The position numbers and the translations under genes were made by a program. Shown piece by piece: positions 53,573 through 62,595 of a DNA stretch of 64,000 nucleotides. The stretch is from Brevundimonas terrae. GTDB lineage: Bacteria > Pseudomonadota > Alphaproteobacteria > Caulobacterales > Caulobacteraceae. How positions within the stretch are numbered: the first letter of the stretch is position 1; each line of letters starts with the position of its first letter. The notes below the pieces were generated by a model that was not told where the DNA came from, ran no database searches, and worked only from the letters and a program-made list of their open reading frames with translations. The DNA lies in the NCBI RefSeq assembly GCF_011761985.1, contig NZ_JAASQT010000001.1, positions 248,001-312,000 of the forward strand. The letters run 5' to 3'.

Positions 53573-54373
53573 ATGAAAAAGACCCTCGCCTTTCTGGCCC
53601 TGACGGCCGCTCTGGCCGCCCCGATGGCCGCGCAGGCCCACCGTGCATGGATGGCCCCGAGCGCCACCGTCCTGTCGGGCAATGATGCATGGGTCGGCTT
53701 TGATGCCGGCATGTCCAACATCGTCTTCCATGCCGACCATGCCGCCATGCGCCTGTCGGGCCTCGAAATCACCGCGCCGGACGGCACCAAGCTGCAAGCG
53801 CAGAACAGCGCCCAAGGCCGCTACCGCTCCATGTTCGATGTCGAACTGAAGCAGGAAGGCACCTACCGCATCGCCAATGTCTCGCAGGGCTTCATGGCCA
53901 TGTACGAACAGGGCGGCGAGCGTAAGCGCTTCCGTGGCACCGAGGCCGAGTTCGCCACCGCCATTCCCGCTGACGCCACCAATGTCGTGCCGACCCGTAC
54001 CGCCTCGCGCACCGAAACCTTTGTGACGCTGGGCAACCCGAATGATACGGCGCTGGCTCCGACCAACCAGGGTCTGGAACTGATCCCCGTCACCCACCCG
54101 AACGATGCGGCCGAAGGTGAAACCTCGACCTTCAAACTGCTGCTGAACGGTCAACCGGCTACCGATGTGGACGTGACCATCGCCCGCGAAGGCATCCGCT
54201 ATCGCAGCAACCCTGAAGAAGTCACCGTCAAGACCGCTGCTGACGGTACCTTCTCGGTCGCATGGTCGGGTGCCGGTCTGCACTGGATCGGCGCTTCGGT
54301 CCGCTCGGAGGGTGCCAATGGCCAGCCGGGCACCAATGCCTCCTATAACGGCACGATCGAAGTCCTGCCGTAA
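53573..54373 (+). CDS. DUF4198 periplasmic protein
   Basis: This is a 266-residue exported protein (signal 1-21). The mature start HRAWMAPSATVLSGNDAWVG is the DUF4198 hallmark, followed by FDAGMSNIVFHADH and a C-terminal carboxypeptidase-like beta domain (STFKLLLNGQPATDVDVTI, ADGTFSVAWSGAG). The family is common in metal-uptake operons and may bind metal with the N-terminal His. RBS AAGGATCAG. Confidence 0.85.
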   Translation: MKKTLAFLALTAALAAPMAAQAHRAWMAPSATVLSGNDAWVGFDAGMSNIVFHADHAAMRLSGLEITAPDGTKLQAQNSAQGRYRSMFDVELKQEGTYRIANVSQGFMAMYEQGGERKRFRGTEAEFATAIPADATNVVPTRTASRTETFVTLGNPNDTALAPTNQGLELIPVTHPNDAAEGETSTFKLLLNGQPATDVDVTIAREGIRYRSNPEEVTVKTAADGTFSVAWSGAGLHWIGASVRSEGANGQPGTNASYNGTIEVLP

Positions 54374-54375
54374 GT

Positions 54376-55467
54376 ATGAAACGCTCCAGTTCCGCCCCCT
54401 CGCCCGTCATTATCGGCGATCCAGTCGCCAATGATTTCGGCGAGAACCGCGTGTTGATCCCACCGGTAGAGGGCGGACCTGAACGCCCGCCCAGCGACAT
54501 GGTCTGGTCGCTGGACGGGCTGAGCATGGGGACGAGCTGGCAGGTGCGCTTTGTGCCACCGCCAGCCTCGGACCTTCAAACCTTCCGCGCGGCCATCGAG
54601 GCCGAACTGGACACGGTGATTGCCCTGTTCAGTCCGTGGGTAGACCACAGCGAAATCTCGCGCTTCAATAATGCCGATACCGGCTTTGTGCCGCTGTCCG
54701 AACAATTCTGGTCGCTTCTGACCGCCTCGCTCGACCTCGCCGACGATGTGAACGGCGCCGTCGATCCGACACTGGGTGCCCTTGTCGATCTGTGGGGCTT
54801 TGGCCCGCAGGGTCCGCGCCCGTCGCTCCTCCCCGTCCCGTCCGAAACCGATATTGCCGAGGCCCTGAAGGTCAGTGGCTGGAACCGTCTGCGTCTAAAC
54901 CGCGACGAACGCTCGGCGCTGCAAGCGGGCAATATGAAGCTAGACTTTTCCGGCATCGCCAAGGGCCATGCTGTCGACAGGATTTCCGACCTCCTGACCC
55001 GTCTCGGGGCCACCTCGCATCTGGTCGAGATCGGTGGCGAGCTGAAAGGGCGCGGCGTCAAACCCGATGCCCAGCCGTGGTGGGTCGAGATCGAAACTGT
55101 CGAGAACAGCCCCGCCCCGCGCACCGTCTGCGCCCTTTATGATCTGGCCGTGGCCACATCCGGCGACTGGCGCAAAACCTTCAGCCATAACGGCCAAAAC
55201 TACAGCCACACGATCGACGGCTCTACCGGCTATCCGGTCAATAACGGCGTGGCACAGGTCACCGTATTCGAGGCTTCGGCCATGTGCGCCGATGCTCTGG
55301 CGACGGCGTTGACCGTTCTTGGCCCCTATGACGGCCTTGATTTGGCCCGCGCCATGAACCTGTGCGCCCATTTCCTGATCCGCACCGCTGACGGCCTTCG
55401 CGAAGCCTATACCCCGGCCTATGCCGCCATGATGGACGACGAAGCGACCGCTTCGCCCGACCAATAA
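54376..55467 (+). CDS. apbE: FAD:protein FMN transferase (ApbE) without a visible signal peptide
   Basis: This is a 363-residue enzyme that moves FMN from FAD onto Thr or Ser of target proteins. Motifs SMGTSWQV, NGAVDPTLGALVDLWGFGPQ, KLDFSGIAKGHAVDRI, AVATSGDW and HTIDGSTGYPV are all present. Most ApbE proteins are exported lipoproteins. Here the first 40 residues (MKRSSSAPSPVIIGDPVAND and on) have no hydrophobic segment and no lipobox, so export is unclear. It begins two bases after the DUF4198 stop. Confidence 0.9.
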   Translation: MKRSSSAPSPVIIGDPVANDFGENRVLIPPVEGGPERPPSDMVWSLDGLSMGTSWQVRFVPPPASDLQTFRAAIEAELDTVIALFSPWVDHSEISRFNNADTGFVPLSEQFWSLLTASLDLADDVNGAVDPTLGALVDLWGFGPQGPRPSLLPVPSETDIAEALKVSGWNRLRLNRDERSALQAGNMKLDFSGIAKGHAVDRISDLLTRLGATSHLVEIGGELKGRGVKPDAQPWWVEIETVENSPAPRTVCALYDLAVATSGDWRKTFSHNGQNYSHTIDGSTGYPVNNGVAQVTVFEASAMCADALATALTVLGPYDGLDLARAMNLCAHFLIRTADGLREAYTPAYAAMMDDEATASPDQ

Positions 55468-55486
55468 GACCTTTGTTTGTGACCGC

Positions 55487-56854
55487 ATGACTGTGACTTC
55501 CGATCTTAGCAACTGGATGTGGGCCGGTGGCCTGACCGCCCTGTGGCTGGCCCATGCAGGCTGGGCCTTTGCCAAGTCCCGCAAGCTGGCTCGCACCAAG
55601 AAGGCCCGCTCCGAAGAACTGAAATCCGGTGCGGCCCACACCGTGCTGGTGGCCTATGGCAGCCAGACGGGTCTGGCCTCGGAACTGGCAGAAAAGACCG
55701 CCTCGGCCCTGACCGATGCCGGTGTGGCGGCGCGCGTCATCGCGCTTAGCGAACTGGACGCCGATACCCTGTCGGTTGCCCGCCGCATCCTGTTCATCGC
55801 CTCGACGACGGGTGAAGGCGATGCACCGGACAATGCTTCGGGCTTCCTGCGTCGCCACATGGGTCAGCCCATGGCCCTGTCGCATCTGTCCTATGCCGTG
55901 CTGGCACTGGGTGACAGCAGCTATGAGCATTATTGCGCCTTTGGCCGCGCGCTGGACCACTGGCTGGCCGCCAGCAAGGCCAGCCCCATCTTCGAGCGCA
56001 TCGAGGTCGATAATGGCCGCATCGAGGACATCCACCACTGGCAGCACCACCTGTCGGCCCTGACCGGCTCGACCACCGATCATGACTGGGCACCGCCCGC
56101 CTATGATCCGTGGATACTGGCCGAGCGCACCTTGATGAACCTCGGCAGCCCCGGCGGCGAGGCATGGCACTTACGCTTTACGCCCAAGGGCCATATTCCG
56201 ACCTGGCAGGCCGGAGACATTGCCGAGATGGTGATTCCGGTGGCAGGTGACGCCCCCGATCTGCTGCGCGAATATTCCATTGCCAGCCTGCCACAGGATG
56301 GCAGTCTGGAACTGTGCGTGCGTCTGGCCACCCTGCCTGACGGTGGCTTTGGGGCCGGTTCCGGCTGGATGATCCAAACCCTGAAAATGGGCGGAGAGGT
56401 GGAAATGCGGGTCCGCAGCAACCCCGCCTTCCGTCCGGTCCCACCGCAATCCACCGCGATCCTGATCGGCAACGGCACCGGCATTGCTGGCCTGCGCGCG
56501 CATCTGAAAACCCGTACCGGACAGGCCCCCACATGGCTGCTGTACGGCGAGCGTACCCAAGCCCACGATGCCCTGTTCGATGCCGAACTACAGCAGATGC
56601 TGGCCGACAAGCACCTGACCCGACTGGACCGCGCATGGTCGCGTGACGAAGGCGATGGCCGCTACGTCCAGCATCTGGTGTCGGAAAATGCCCGCGAGAT
56701 CGTCCGCATGGTCGAAGAAGGGGCCACGATCTTTGTCTGCGGCAGTCTGGAAGGCATGTCGCAGGGCGTCCACGCAGCCCTCGAAGTGGCGCTGGGCGAG
56801 GACATACTGAATGGCCTAACCGACAGCGGCCATTACCGCCGCGACGTCTATTAA
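55487..56854 (+). CDS. Membrane-anchored diflavin reductase (CysJ-like)
   Basis: This is a 455-residue flavoprotein with an N-terminal membrane anchor (residues 8-28, WMWAGGLTALWLAHAGWAF). The flavodoxin domain has VAYGSQTGLASELAEK, ASTTGEGDAPDN and ALGDSSYEHYCAFG. The ferredoxin-reductase domain has LREYSIAS (FAD), GNGTGIAGLRAHL and FVCGSLEGM (NADPH). It would pass electrons from cytoplasmic NADPH to the PepSY membrane protein, for ferric or ferric-siderophore reduction. Last gene of the operon; it converges on the PKHD gene four bases away. Confidence 0.88.
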   Translation: MTVTSDLSNWMWAGGLTALWLAHAGWAFAKSRKLARTKKARSEELKSGAAHTVLVAYGSQTGLASELAEKTASALTDAGVAARVIALSELDADTLSVARRILFIASTTGEGDAPDNASGFLRRHMGQPMALSHLSYAVLALGDSSYEHYCAFGRALDHWLAASKASPIFERIEVDNGRIEDIHHWQHHLSALTGSTTDHDWAPPAYDPWILAERTLMNLGSPGGEAWHLRFTPKGHIPTWQAGDIAEMVIPVAGDAPDLLREYSIASLPQDGSLELCVRLATLPDGGFGAGSGWMIQTLKMGGEVEMRVRSNPAFRPVPPQSTAILIGNGTGIAGLRAHLKTRTGQAPTWLLYGERTQAHDALFDAELQQMLADKHLTRLDRAWSRDEGDGRYVQHLVSENAREIVRMVEEGATIFVCGSLEGMSQGVHAALEVALGEDILNGLTDSGHYRRDVY

Positions 56855-56858
56855 GGCC

Positions 56859-57536
56859 TTAGACCTCGGACCAGCGCCGAAGCAGATTGTGATAAACGCC
56901 CGTTAGCTCGATCACAGCCTGATCTTTCGGACCACGTTCGATGTTCAGACGCTGGATAGCCACATCCATGCGGAACAGGCTCTCGCGGTCGGCATCGTCG
57001 CGGATCAGGCTTTGCAACCACATAAAGCTTGATACCCGCGCGCCGCGCGTCACGGGCGTGACACGGTGCAGGCTTTTTGACGGGTAAAGCACCATGTCAC
57101 CGGCGGGCAGTTTGACGCTCTGCTCGCCATACATCTCTTCGATCACCAGTTCGCCGCCGTCATAATCATCCGGCTCGCTCAGAAACAGGGTGGCCGACAG
57201 GTCGCTGCGGATACGCATATTGCCGCGCTGGCGAATGGCATTATCGACATGCAGACCAAAGGTGTCCCCGCCCTCGTAACGGTTGAACAGCGGCGGAAAG
57301 AGGGTGTGCGGCAAGGCCGCCGACATGAACATCGGGTGGGCATAGAGCGCCTGTGTCACCAGTGCCGACATCTCTTTTGCCTCGGCGCAGTCTTCGGGCA
57401 GTTGCCGGTTCTGCTTGGCCGTCGCCGACTGGTGGCCAGAGGTCATATTGCCATCCGCCCACGGCCCCGCATCCAGCACCGAGCGCAAACGCGCCACTTC
57501 GTCCTTGGTGAAGACAGCAGGAATGTGCAGCAGCAT
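56859..57536 (-). CDS. PKHD-type Fe(II)/2-oxoglutarate hydroxylase (PiuC-like)
   Basis: This is a 225-residue dioxygenase of the Sbm/PiuC group found beside TonB receptors. The iron ligands are in GLHVDNAI (H, D) and SLHRVTPV (H), followed by the 2-oxoglutarate Arg in [25 protein letters not shown] is the family signature. Downstream of the receptor on the same strand, separated by a hairpin. The substrate is unknown, probably linked to siderophore handling. Confidence 0.9.
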   Translation of the reverse strand: MLLHIPAVFTKDEVARLRSVLDAGPWADGNMTSGHQSATAKQNRQLPEDCAEAKEMSALVTQALYAHPMFMSAALPHTLFPPLFNRYEGGDTFGLHVDNAIRQRGNMRIRSDLSATLFLSEPDDYDGGELVIEEMYGEQSVKLPAGDMVLYPSKSLHRVTPVTRGARVSSFMWLQSLIRDDADRESLFRMDVAIQRLNIERGPKDQAVIELTGVYHNLLRRWSEV

Positions 57537-57567
57537 GTCGGATCAATCCTTGGAAAGATGCAAATGA

Positions 57568-57592
57568 CCCTGCCACCGCAAGGGTGACAGGG
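57568..57592 (-). other. Intercistronic hairpin between receptor and hydroxylase genes
   Basis: CCCTG-c-CACC and GGGTG-a-CAGGG pair around GCAA. It is followed on the minus strand by TCATTT only, so full termination is doubtful. It may limit read-through or protect the receptor transcript's 3' end. Confidence 0.5.
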
Positions 57593-57620
57593 CCATAAGT
57601 TTCGGGTTTCAAGCCCGCGA

Positions 57621-59882
57621 TCAGTAACGCAGGTTCAGTGTCAGCAGAGCCTGACGGCCCGGTGCCACATCGGCGTGGTGCACGCCGTTGGTGCGCATGA
57701 TGTAACGCTCGTCGCCGACATTCTTGACGTTCAGCGTCACAGACGCCTTCTCGTTGATGTCATAGGTGCCCATCAGGTCCACACGGGTATATTCCGGCGC
57801 ATAAACACGGTTGGCACCACCACCGGCACCGCCCTGATTACCGCCCCACGACTTGGACACATAATAGACGCCGCCGCCGACAGTCAGCTTGGGCAGCAGG
57901 CGATAGGTGGTGAACAGGCTGGCCGAATGTTCCGGCGTATTGGCAAGGGATTCGCCAACCACAGTGCTGTTATAGGCTCCCTTGGTCAGTTCCGAATCCA
58001 TCCAAGTATAACCGCCGAACACCTGCCACTTGTCGGTGATGTTACCGGCTGCCGACAGTTCGATACCCTTCACCTCGACTTCGCCCGCCTGCTCATAGAC
58101 GTTCGGGGCCGTCAGAATCTGGGCATTCTCGCGGGTCAGCTGGAAGGCGGCAATGCCCAGAGACAGCTTCTGGTCGAACAGGTTGGCCTTGGCCCCGATT
58201 TCGAAGCTCTCGGTTTCTTCGGGGTCCAGCAGACGGTCGGACAGATTGCCCGTACCAATGCCGCCACCCGTATTCTGGTCACCTGCCGAAATGGTCGGCG
58301 GGGTCGAAGACGTGGACCACGAAGCATAGATGCTGGAGTTCTGCGTCGGCTTGTAAACAAGACCGGCCTGATAGTTGGTGAAGCTCCAGTCACCCTGGCG
58401 CGGCGTATAGACCGGCGCATCCAGTGACCCCGAAGCATCGACACCCTCGACCGAATAATCGTCATAGCGGATGCCCAGATTCAGGATCAGCTTGTCGGTC
58501 AGATGGATCGCATCAAACGCATAAAGGGCCACGGTGTCCGTGGTATTGCGGCTGACCGGACCGCGCGTGATCGTGCCGGACCAGCTATCCGAAGTGTTCG
58601 GATTATACAGCGGCGTGCAGTCCATACCCGTCAACGGCGCAGGGCAGGCCGCACCCGAGGTCGTGACCACCGTATAGGAGGCGTTGCGGTTCTTTTCGCG
58701 CGACAGTTCCACACCGGCATTGAAGTTGTGACGGATCGAACCGGTGTCAAAGCTGCCGGTCAGGTCGGTCACATTGGCAATCGTCTCGGCCGGATTCCAG
58801 CGCGACTTGGTGCCGCGCTTCATCCACCAGACGCCGTCCACATTGGCCACGCCACCATTGGTGACATTGCCGCCGTCGCCGGGATTGGTGACGACATAGT
58901 CGTTCAGGGTTTGCGAATAGCGGCTGACATTGCGGATACGCAGCGTGTCGCTGAAATCGTGGGTAAAGATGGCCGAGAAGGTATCGACCGTATTCTCCAG
59001 ATAGTCGCGGTCCTTCAGGCCATAGAAGGCGTCGCGCGGCACCTCCAGAATACCGCTTTCATCATCGCGTACATTGGTCTTGGTGAACAACGGCAGACCA
59101 TAGTCCGGCATCTGGTTGGACGTCAGATGGTAGTAGCTGGCCGTAAAGGTGGTGTCGGTGCCAAGGCCCGCCGCGAAGGCTGCGGCCACGCCCCACTTGT
59201 CATAATCGACCGTATCACGGCCCGGCACGTCGCCTTGGGCACCCATGATGTTCAGACGCAGGGCCGTATTCTCGCCGACGCGATAATTGCCGTCCACCGT
59301 ACCGCGCAGATAACCGTCGGTGCCCGCACCGATCGAGGCGTGGGTGAAGTCGGTCAGGCGCGGTTGCTTGGTGGCCAGATTGATGCTGCCACCGCCCGAG
59401 CCACGGCCCGCATAGACCGCATCGGGACCCTTCACGACTTCTACCTGTTCAAGATTGAACAGTTCGCGCTGCTGGCCGCCCGAATCGCGCAGTCCGTCGA
59501 CAAAGATGTTGTTGCCCGAGGCCTGACCACGGATGACCGGACGGTCGGCCAGCGGCTGGCCACCTTCGCCTGCGCCCAGCGTGATGCCCGGCGAGTTGGC
59601 CAGAATATCCTGCAGCGACATGGCTGCCGTCTGTTCGATCACCTGTTGCGGGATCACGGTCACAGCGCGCGGCGTATCCACCAGCGGCGCAACGAACTTG
59701 TTACCCGACGGCTCGCGACGGGTCTTGTGGCCGTTAACATCGATGGTTCCGAGATTAGTGCTGTCCTGCGCTTCGGGCAGGGGCGCGATGTCTTCGGCCA
59801 TGACTGGTGCTGCGGCCAGCACACCGGCGGCTCCGCCAGCCAGGAAAAGCGCCTTCAGTGCCAAGGCTCGGGTATCGGACAT
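57621..59882 (-). CDS. TonB-dependent siderophore receptor (Fiu-like)
   Basis: This is a 753-residue outer-membrane receptor. Signal peptide 1-27 (GVLAAAPVMA), a TonB-box-like LGTIDVNGH, the plug (SLQDILANSPGITLGAGEGG, IFVDGLRD, VEVVKGPDAVYAGRGSGGGS) and a 22-strand barrel ending in LLTLNLRY with aromatic terminus. The plug and barrel resemble catecholate receptors of the Fiu type. The start MSDTRALALK at 59882 opens the signal peptide. Iron boxes lie upstream. Confidence 0.93.
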   Translation of the reverse strand: MSDTRALALKALFLAGGAAGVLAAAPVMAEDIAPLPEAQDSTNLGTIDVNGHKTRREPSGNKFVAPLVDTPRAVTVIPQQVIEQTAAMSLQDILANSPGITLGAGEGGQPLADRPVIRGQASGNNIFVDGLRDSGGQQRELFNLEQVEVVKGPDAVYAGRGSGGGSINLATKQPRLTDFTHASIGAGTDGYLRGTVDGNYRVGENTALRLNIMGAQGDVPGRDTVDYDKWGVAAAFAAGLGTDTTFTASYYHLTSNQMPDYGLPLFTKTNVRDDESGILEVPRDAFYGLKDRDYLENTVDTFSAIFTHDFSDTLRIRNVSRYSQTLNDYVVTNPGDGGNVTNGGVANVDGVWWMKRGTKSRWNPAETIANVTDLTGSFDTGSIRHNFNAGVELSREKNRNASYTVVTTSGAACPAPLTGMDCTPLYNPNTSDSWSGTITRGPVSRNTTDTVALYAFDAIHLTDKLILNLGIRYDDYSVEGVDASGSLDAPVYTPRQGDWSFTNYQAGLVYKPTQNSSIYASWSTSSTPPTISAGDQNTGGGIGTGNLSDRLLDPEETESFEIGAKANLFDQKLSLGIAAFQLTRENAQILTAPNVYEQAGEVEVKGIELSAAGNITDKWQVFGGYTWMDSELTKGAYNSTVVGESLANTPEHSASLFTTYRLLPKLTVGGGVYYVSKSWGGNQGGAGGGANRVYAPEYTRVDLMGTYDINEKASVTLNVKNVGDERYIMRTNGVHHADVAPGRQALLTLNLRY

Positions 59883-59950
59883 CGGGTTCAGCCCTTGATG
59901 TAAAAATGAGAAGCGCTTGCATATAGGCTGCGTCAGACTGTCGCAAGTCG

Positions 59951-60001
59951 AATGATAACCGTTCTCATTATCACGCTTAAAAGGTGTGCAAATTTGTCGC
60001 A
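59951..60001. promoter_or_regulatory. Fur-like sites upstream of the receptor gene
   Basis: AATGATAACCGTTCTCATTA (59951-59970) is close to the classical Fur box. TGCAAATTTGTCGCA (59987-60001) is a close match to the TGC-N9-GCA site at 52335. Both lie between the receptor start at 59882 and the divergent regulator, and probably make the receptor iron-repressed. Confidence 0.6.
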
Positions 60002-60021
60002 CCCGATCCGTTCTGCCCCCT

Positions 60022-60057
60022 TGACCGTTCCACTGTTACAGCATAGTGGAACGGTCA
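60022..60057. promoter_or_regulatory. Perfect 13+13 inverted repeat ending on the regulator start codon
   Basis: TGACCGTTCCACT (60022-60034) and AGTGGAACGGTCA (60045-60057) are exact inverted arms with a ten-base spacer. The last A is the A of the ATG at 60057. It is the natural operator for the TrpR-like protein encoded behind it. Alternatively, in RNA, it forms a hairpin that covers the ribosome site. Confidence 0.65.
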
Positions 60058-60383
60058 TGACGACACAGCCCGCACGCCCTGCCTCGACACCCGCCCCAAA
60101 GGACACCGCCCGCGCGGCCCTTCTGGAGGCCCTGCTGTCCATGCAGTCGCCCGAGGAAATGGAGGCCTTTCTGGCCGACCTTTGCACACCGGCGGAACTA
60201 CGGGCCTTTACCGAGCGCTGGCAGGTGGCACGCCTGCTGGACGGGGGCGGCAAGTCCTATCGCGAGATTGCCGCCGAAGCCGAGGCCAGCCCCACCACTG
60301 TCGTCCGCGTGGCCCGCTACCTGAAGGACATGCCGCATCAAGGCTATCGCATTGCCCTTGATCGCCTTTCGTCCGCTGACTGA
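60057..60383 (+). CDS. TrpR-like regulator (YerC/YecD type), likely of histidine genes
   Basis: This is a 108-residue protein of the TrpR/YerC helix-turn-helix family. After a Pro/Ala-rich N-terminus, ALLEALLSMQSPEEMEAFLA and LCTPAELRAFTERWQVARLL are the typical first helices, and KSYREIAAEAEASPTTVVRV is the helix-turn-helix. The close position ahead of hisG (23 bases) suggests control of histidine synthesis, as proposed for HisR proteins of this family. Start at 60057. Confidence 0.82.
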   Translation: MTTQPARPASTPAPKDTARAALLEALLSMQSPEEMEAFLADLCTPAELRAFTERWQVARLLDGGGKSYREIAAEAEASPTTVVRVARYLKDMPHQGYRIALDRLSSAD

Positions 60384-60406
60384 ATTCTACCCGAAAGAGT
60401 AACCCC

Positions 60407-61288
60407 ATGAGCACCGCACAAGGTCGGCTCCGCATCGCCATTCAGAAATCCGGCCGTCTGGCCGACCGCTCGCTGGACCTGATCCGCGATGCGGGCCTGA
60501 AATGGGTCAAGGGTCACAACGAACTGCTGTATCGCGTCGAGAACTATCCCATCGACCTGATCCGCGTGCGCGATGACGACATCCCCACCTTCGTCGCCGA
60601 TGGCGTATGCGATCTGGGCATTGTCGGCGAGAACGTCCTCGAAGAAGGCCGTAATGGCGGCCCCAATGCCGAGGTGGTCATGCCGCTGGGCTTTGGCCGC
60701 TGCACGCTGAAACTGGCCACCTTGCCGGGCATAGACTGGCAGGGCCCGCAATCGCTGCAAGGCCAGCGCATTGCCACCTCCTATCCCAATATCCTGAAGC
60801 GCTATCTGGCGGGTGAAGGGGTCAAGGCCGATGTCGTGCTGATGCGTGGTGCCGTTGAGGTTGCCCCGCGCATGAAGCTGGCCACCGGTATCTGCGATCT
60901 GGTTTCGACCGGTGCCACGCTGGAAGCCAACGGCCTTGTGGCTCGCGACACCGTGTTTGAATCACAGGCCGTCCTGATCAAATCGCCCACACCGCCCGAG
61001 GCGGAACTGGCCGATCTGCTGGACAGCATCATGGAGCGTATGAGCGGCGTTATCGCCTCTTCGGGTGCAAAATATGTGATGATGAACGCCCCGCGTTCCG
61101 CACTGGACGACATCATCGCCATCCTGCCGGGGGCCGGATCGCCCACCATTATGCCGCTGGCGGGCCGTGACGATGCCGTGGCGCTTCACGCCGTGTGTCA
61201 GGAAGCTGTATTCTGGGAAACGCTGGAAAAGCTGAAGGCCGTCGGGGCCTCGGCCATCCTTGTCCTGCCCATTGAGAAGATGATGTGA
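60407..61288 (+). CDS. hisG: ATP phosphoribosyltransferase
   Basis: This 293-residue enzyme is the first step of histidine synthesis: ATP plus PRPP to phosphoribosyl-ATP. It opens LRIAIQKSGRLADRSLDLIR and has CDLGIVGENVLEE, then ATSYPNILKRYLAGEGVKA and the PRPP loop ICDLVSTGATLEANGL. The length and the C-terminal LPGAGSPTIMPLAGRDDAV region fit the long form with a regulatory ACT-like domain, so no HisZ is needed. Its stop overlaps hisD (ATGA). Confidence 0.96.
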   Translation: MSTAQGRLRIAIQKSGRLADRSLDLIRDAGLKWVKGHNELLYRVENYPIDLIRVRDDDIPTFVADGVCDLGIVGENVLEEGRNGGPNAEVVMPLGFGRCTLKLATLPGIDWQGPQSLQGQRIATSYPNILKRYLAGEGVKADVVLMRGAVEVAPRMKLATGICDLVSTGATLEANGLVARDTVFESQAVLIKSPTPPEAELADLLDSIMERMSGVIASSGAKYVMMNAPRSALDDIIAILPGAGSPTIMPLAGRDDAVALHAVCQEAVFWETLEKLKAVGASAILVLPIEKMM

Positions 61289-62595
61289 TGAAGACGTTTG
61301 AATGGTCCCAACTGGATGCCGCCCAAAAGCGCGAGGCACTGGCCCGTCCGGCCAACCGCGTCGCCGCCGATGTGACGGATGTGGTGCGCCAGATCATGGA
61401 TGACGTCGCCGCACGCGGTGGTGCCGCCGTAACCGACTGGTGCCTCAAGCTGGACGGTGCCCCGCCGCGCCGCATCGCGATCAATAACGAGACGCTGAAC
61501 GCCGCCCGCGATCTGCTGGCCCCTGCCGATACCCGCGCCATCCGTATCGCAGCCGAAAATATCCGCGTCTTCCATCAGGCGACCAAGCCGTCGGATACAG
61601 ACCTGATCGAAACCACCAAGGGCGTACGCTCCAAGCTGGCATGGCGCACCATCAGAACAGCGGGCATCTATGTTCCGGGTGGCACGGCCCCCCTGTTCTC
61701 GTCCCTGTTGATGCAGGCCATTCCGGCGCAGGTGGCCGGTGTGGCCACCCGCATCGTCGTGACCCCGCCCTCCAAGGATGGAGGCGTCCACCCCGCCATG
61801 ATTATTGCCGCCGCCGAGGCGGGCCTTGAGGCCATCTGGGCCATGGGCGGGGCACAGGCCATCGCCGCCATGACCTATGGTGTCGAACTGGAAGATGGCA
61901 TTATTCCGCGCTGCGACAAGCTGTTCGGGCCGGGCAATGCCTATGTGGCCGAGGCCAAAAAACAGGCCGCTGCCCTGCCTTCCGGTCCGGCCATCGACAT
62001 GCCCGCCGGTCCGTCCGAACTGATGGTGGTGGCCGATAGCGCCGCCGATCCGATCATCGCCGCCGCCGACCTGCTGGGTCAGGCCGAGCACGATACCGAC
62101 GCACAGGTTATTCTGGTCGCCACATCCAAATCCGCCCTCAACGCCATTATCGAAGAGGTCGAAGACCAGATCACCACCCTGCCCCGCGCAGAGATTGCCC
62201 GCGCCTCGCTAGCCAATGCCCGCGGCATCCTTGCTCGGGACCGCGAGACGATACTGGAGGTCATCAACCTCTACGCCCCCGAACACCTTGCCCTGCAAAC
62301 CGAGGATGCCGGTGATCTGGTGGACGGGATCGAAGCTGCCGGTGCCATCTTTGTCGGGGCATGGGCCGCAGAAACCCTCGGCGATTACGCCGCCGGTCCC
62401 AGCCACGTCCTGCCCACCGATGGCAGCGCCCGCGCCCTTGGCGGTATCACCACCGCCAGCTTCATGACCTCGATGTCGGTGCAATATGTCAACGAGGAAG
62501 GCGCGCACACCCTTGCCCCCGTGGCCGCACGCCTTGCCCGCCTCGAAGGGTTGGAAGCCCACGCCCGCGCCGCAGATTACAGGTGTGAAGAATGA
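61285..62595 (+). CDS. hisD: Histidinol dehydrogenase
   Basis: This 436-residue zinc enzyme oxidises histidinol to histidine in two NAD-dependent steps. YVPGGTAPLFSSLLMQAIPA, FGPGNAYVAEAKKQ, DMPAGPSELMVVAD, LLGQAEHDTDAQVIL and ETLGDYAAGPSHVLPT are family motifs with the zinc ligands (Gln, His, Asp, His). It overlaps hisG by four bases at its start and the fusion gene by four at its end, so the three genes are translationally coupled. Confidence 0.96.
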   Translation: MMKTFEWSQLDAAQKREALARPANRVAADVTDVVRQIMDDVAARGGAAVTDWCLKLDGAPPRRIAINNETLNAARDLLAPADTRAIRIAAENIRVFHQATKPSDTDLIETTKGVRSKLAWRTIRTAGIYVPGGTAPLFSSLLMQAIPAQVAGVATRIVVTPPSKDGGVHPAMIIAAAEAGLEAIWAMGGAQAIAAMTYGVELEDGIIPRCDKLFGPGNAYVAEAKKQAAALPSGPAIDMPAGPSELMVVADSAADPIIAAADLLGQAEHDTDAQVILVATSKSALNAIIEEVEDQITTLPRAEIARASLANARGILARDRETILEVINLYAPEHLALQTEDAGDLVDGIEAAGAIFVGAWAAETLGDYAAGPSHVLPTDGSARALGGITTASFMTSMSVQYVNEEGAHTLAPVAARLARLEGLEAHARAADYRCEE

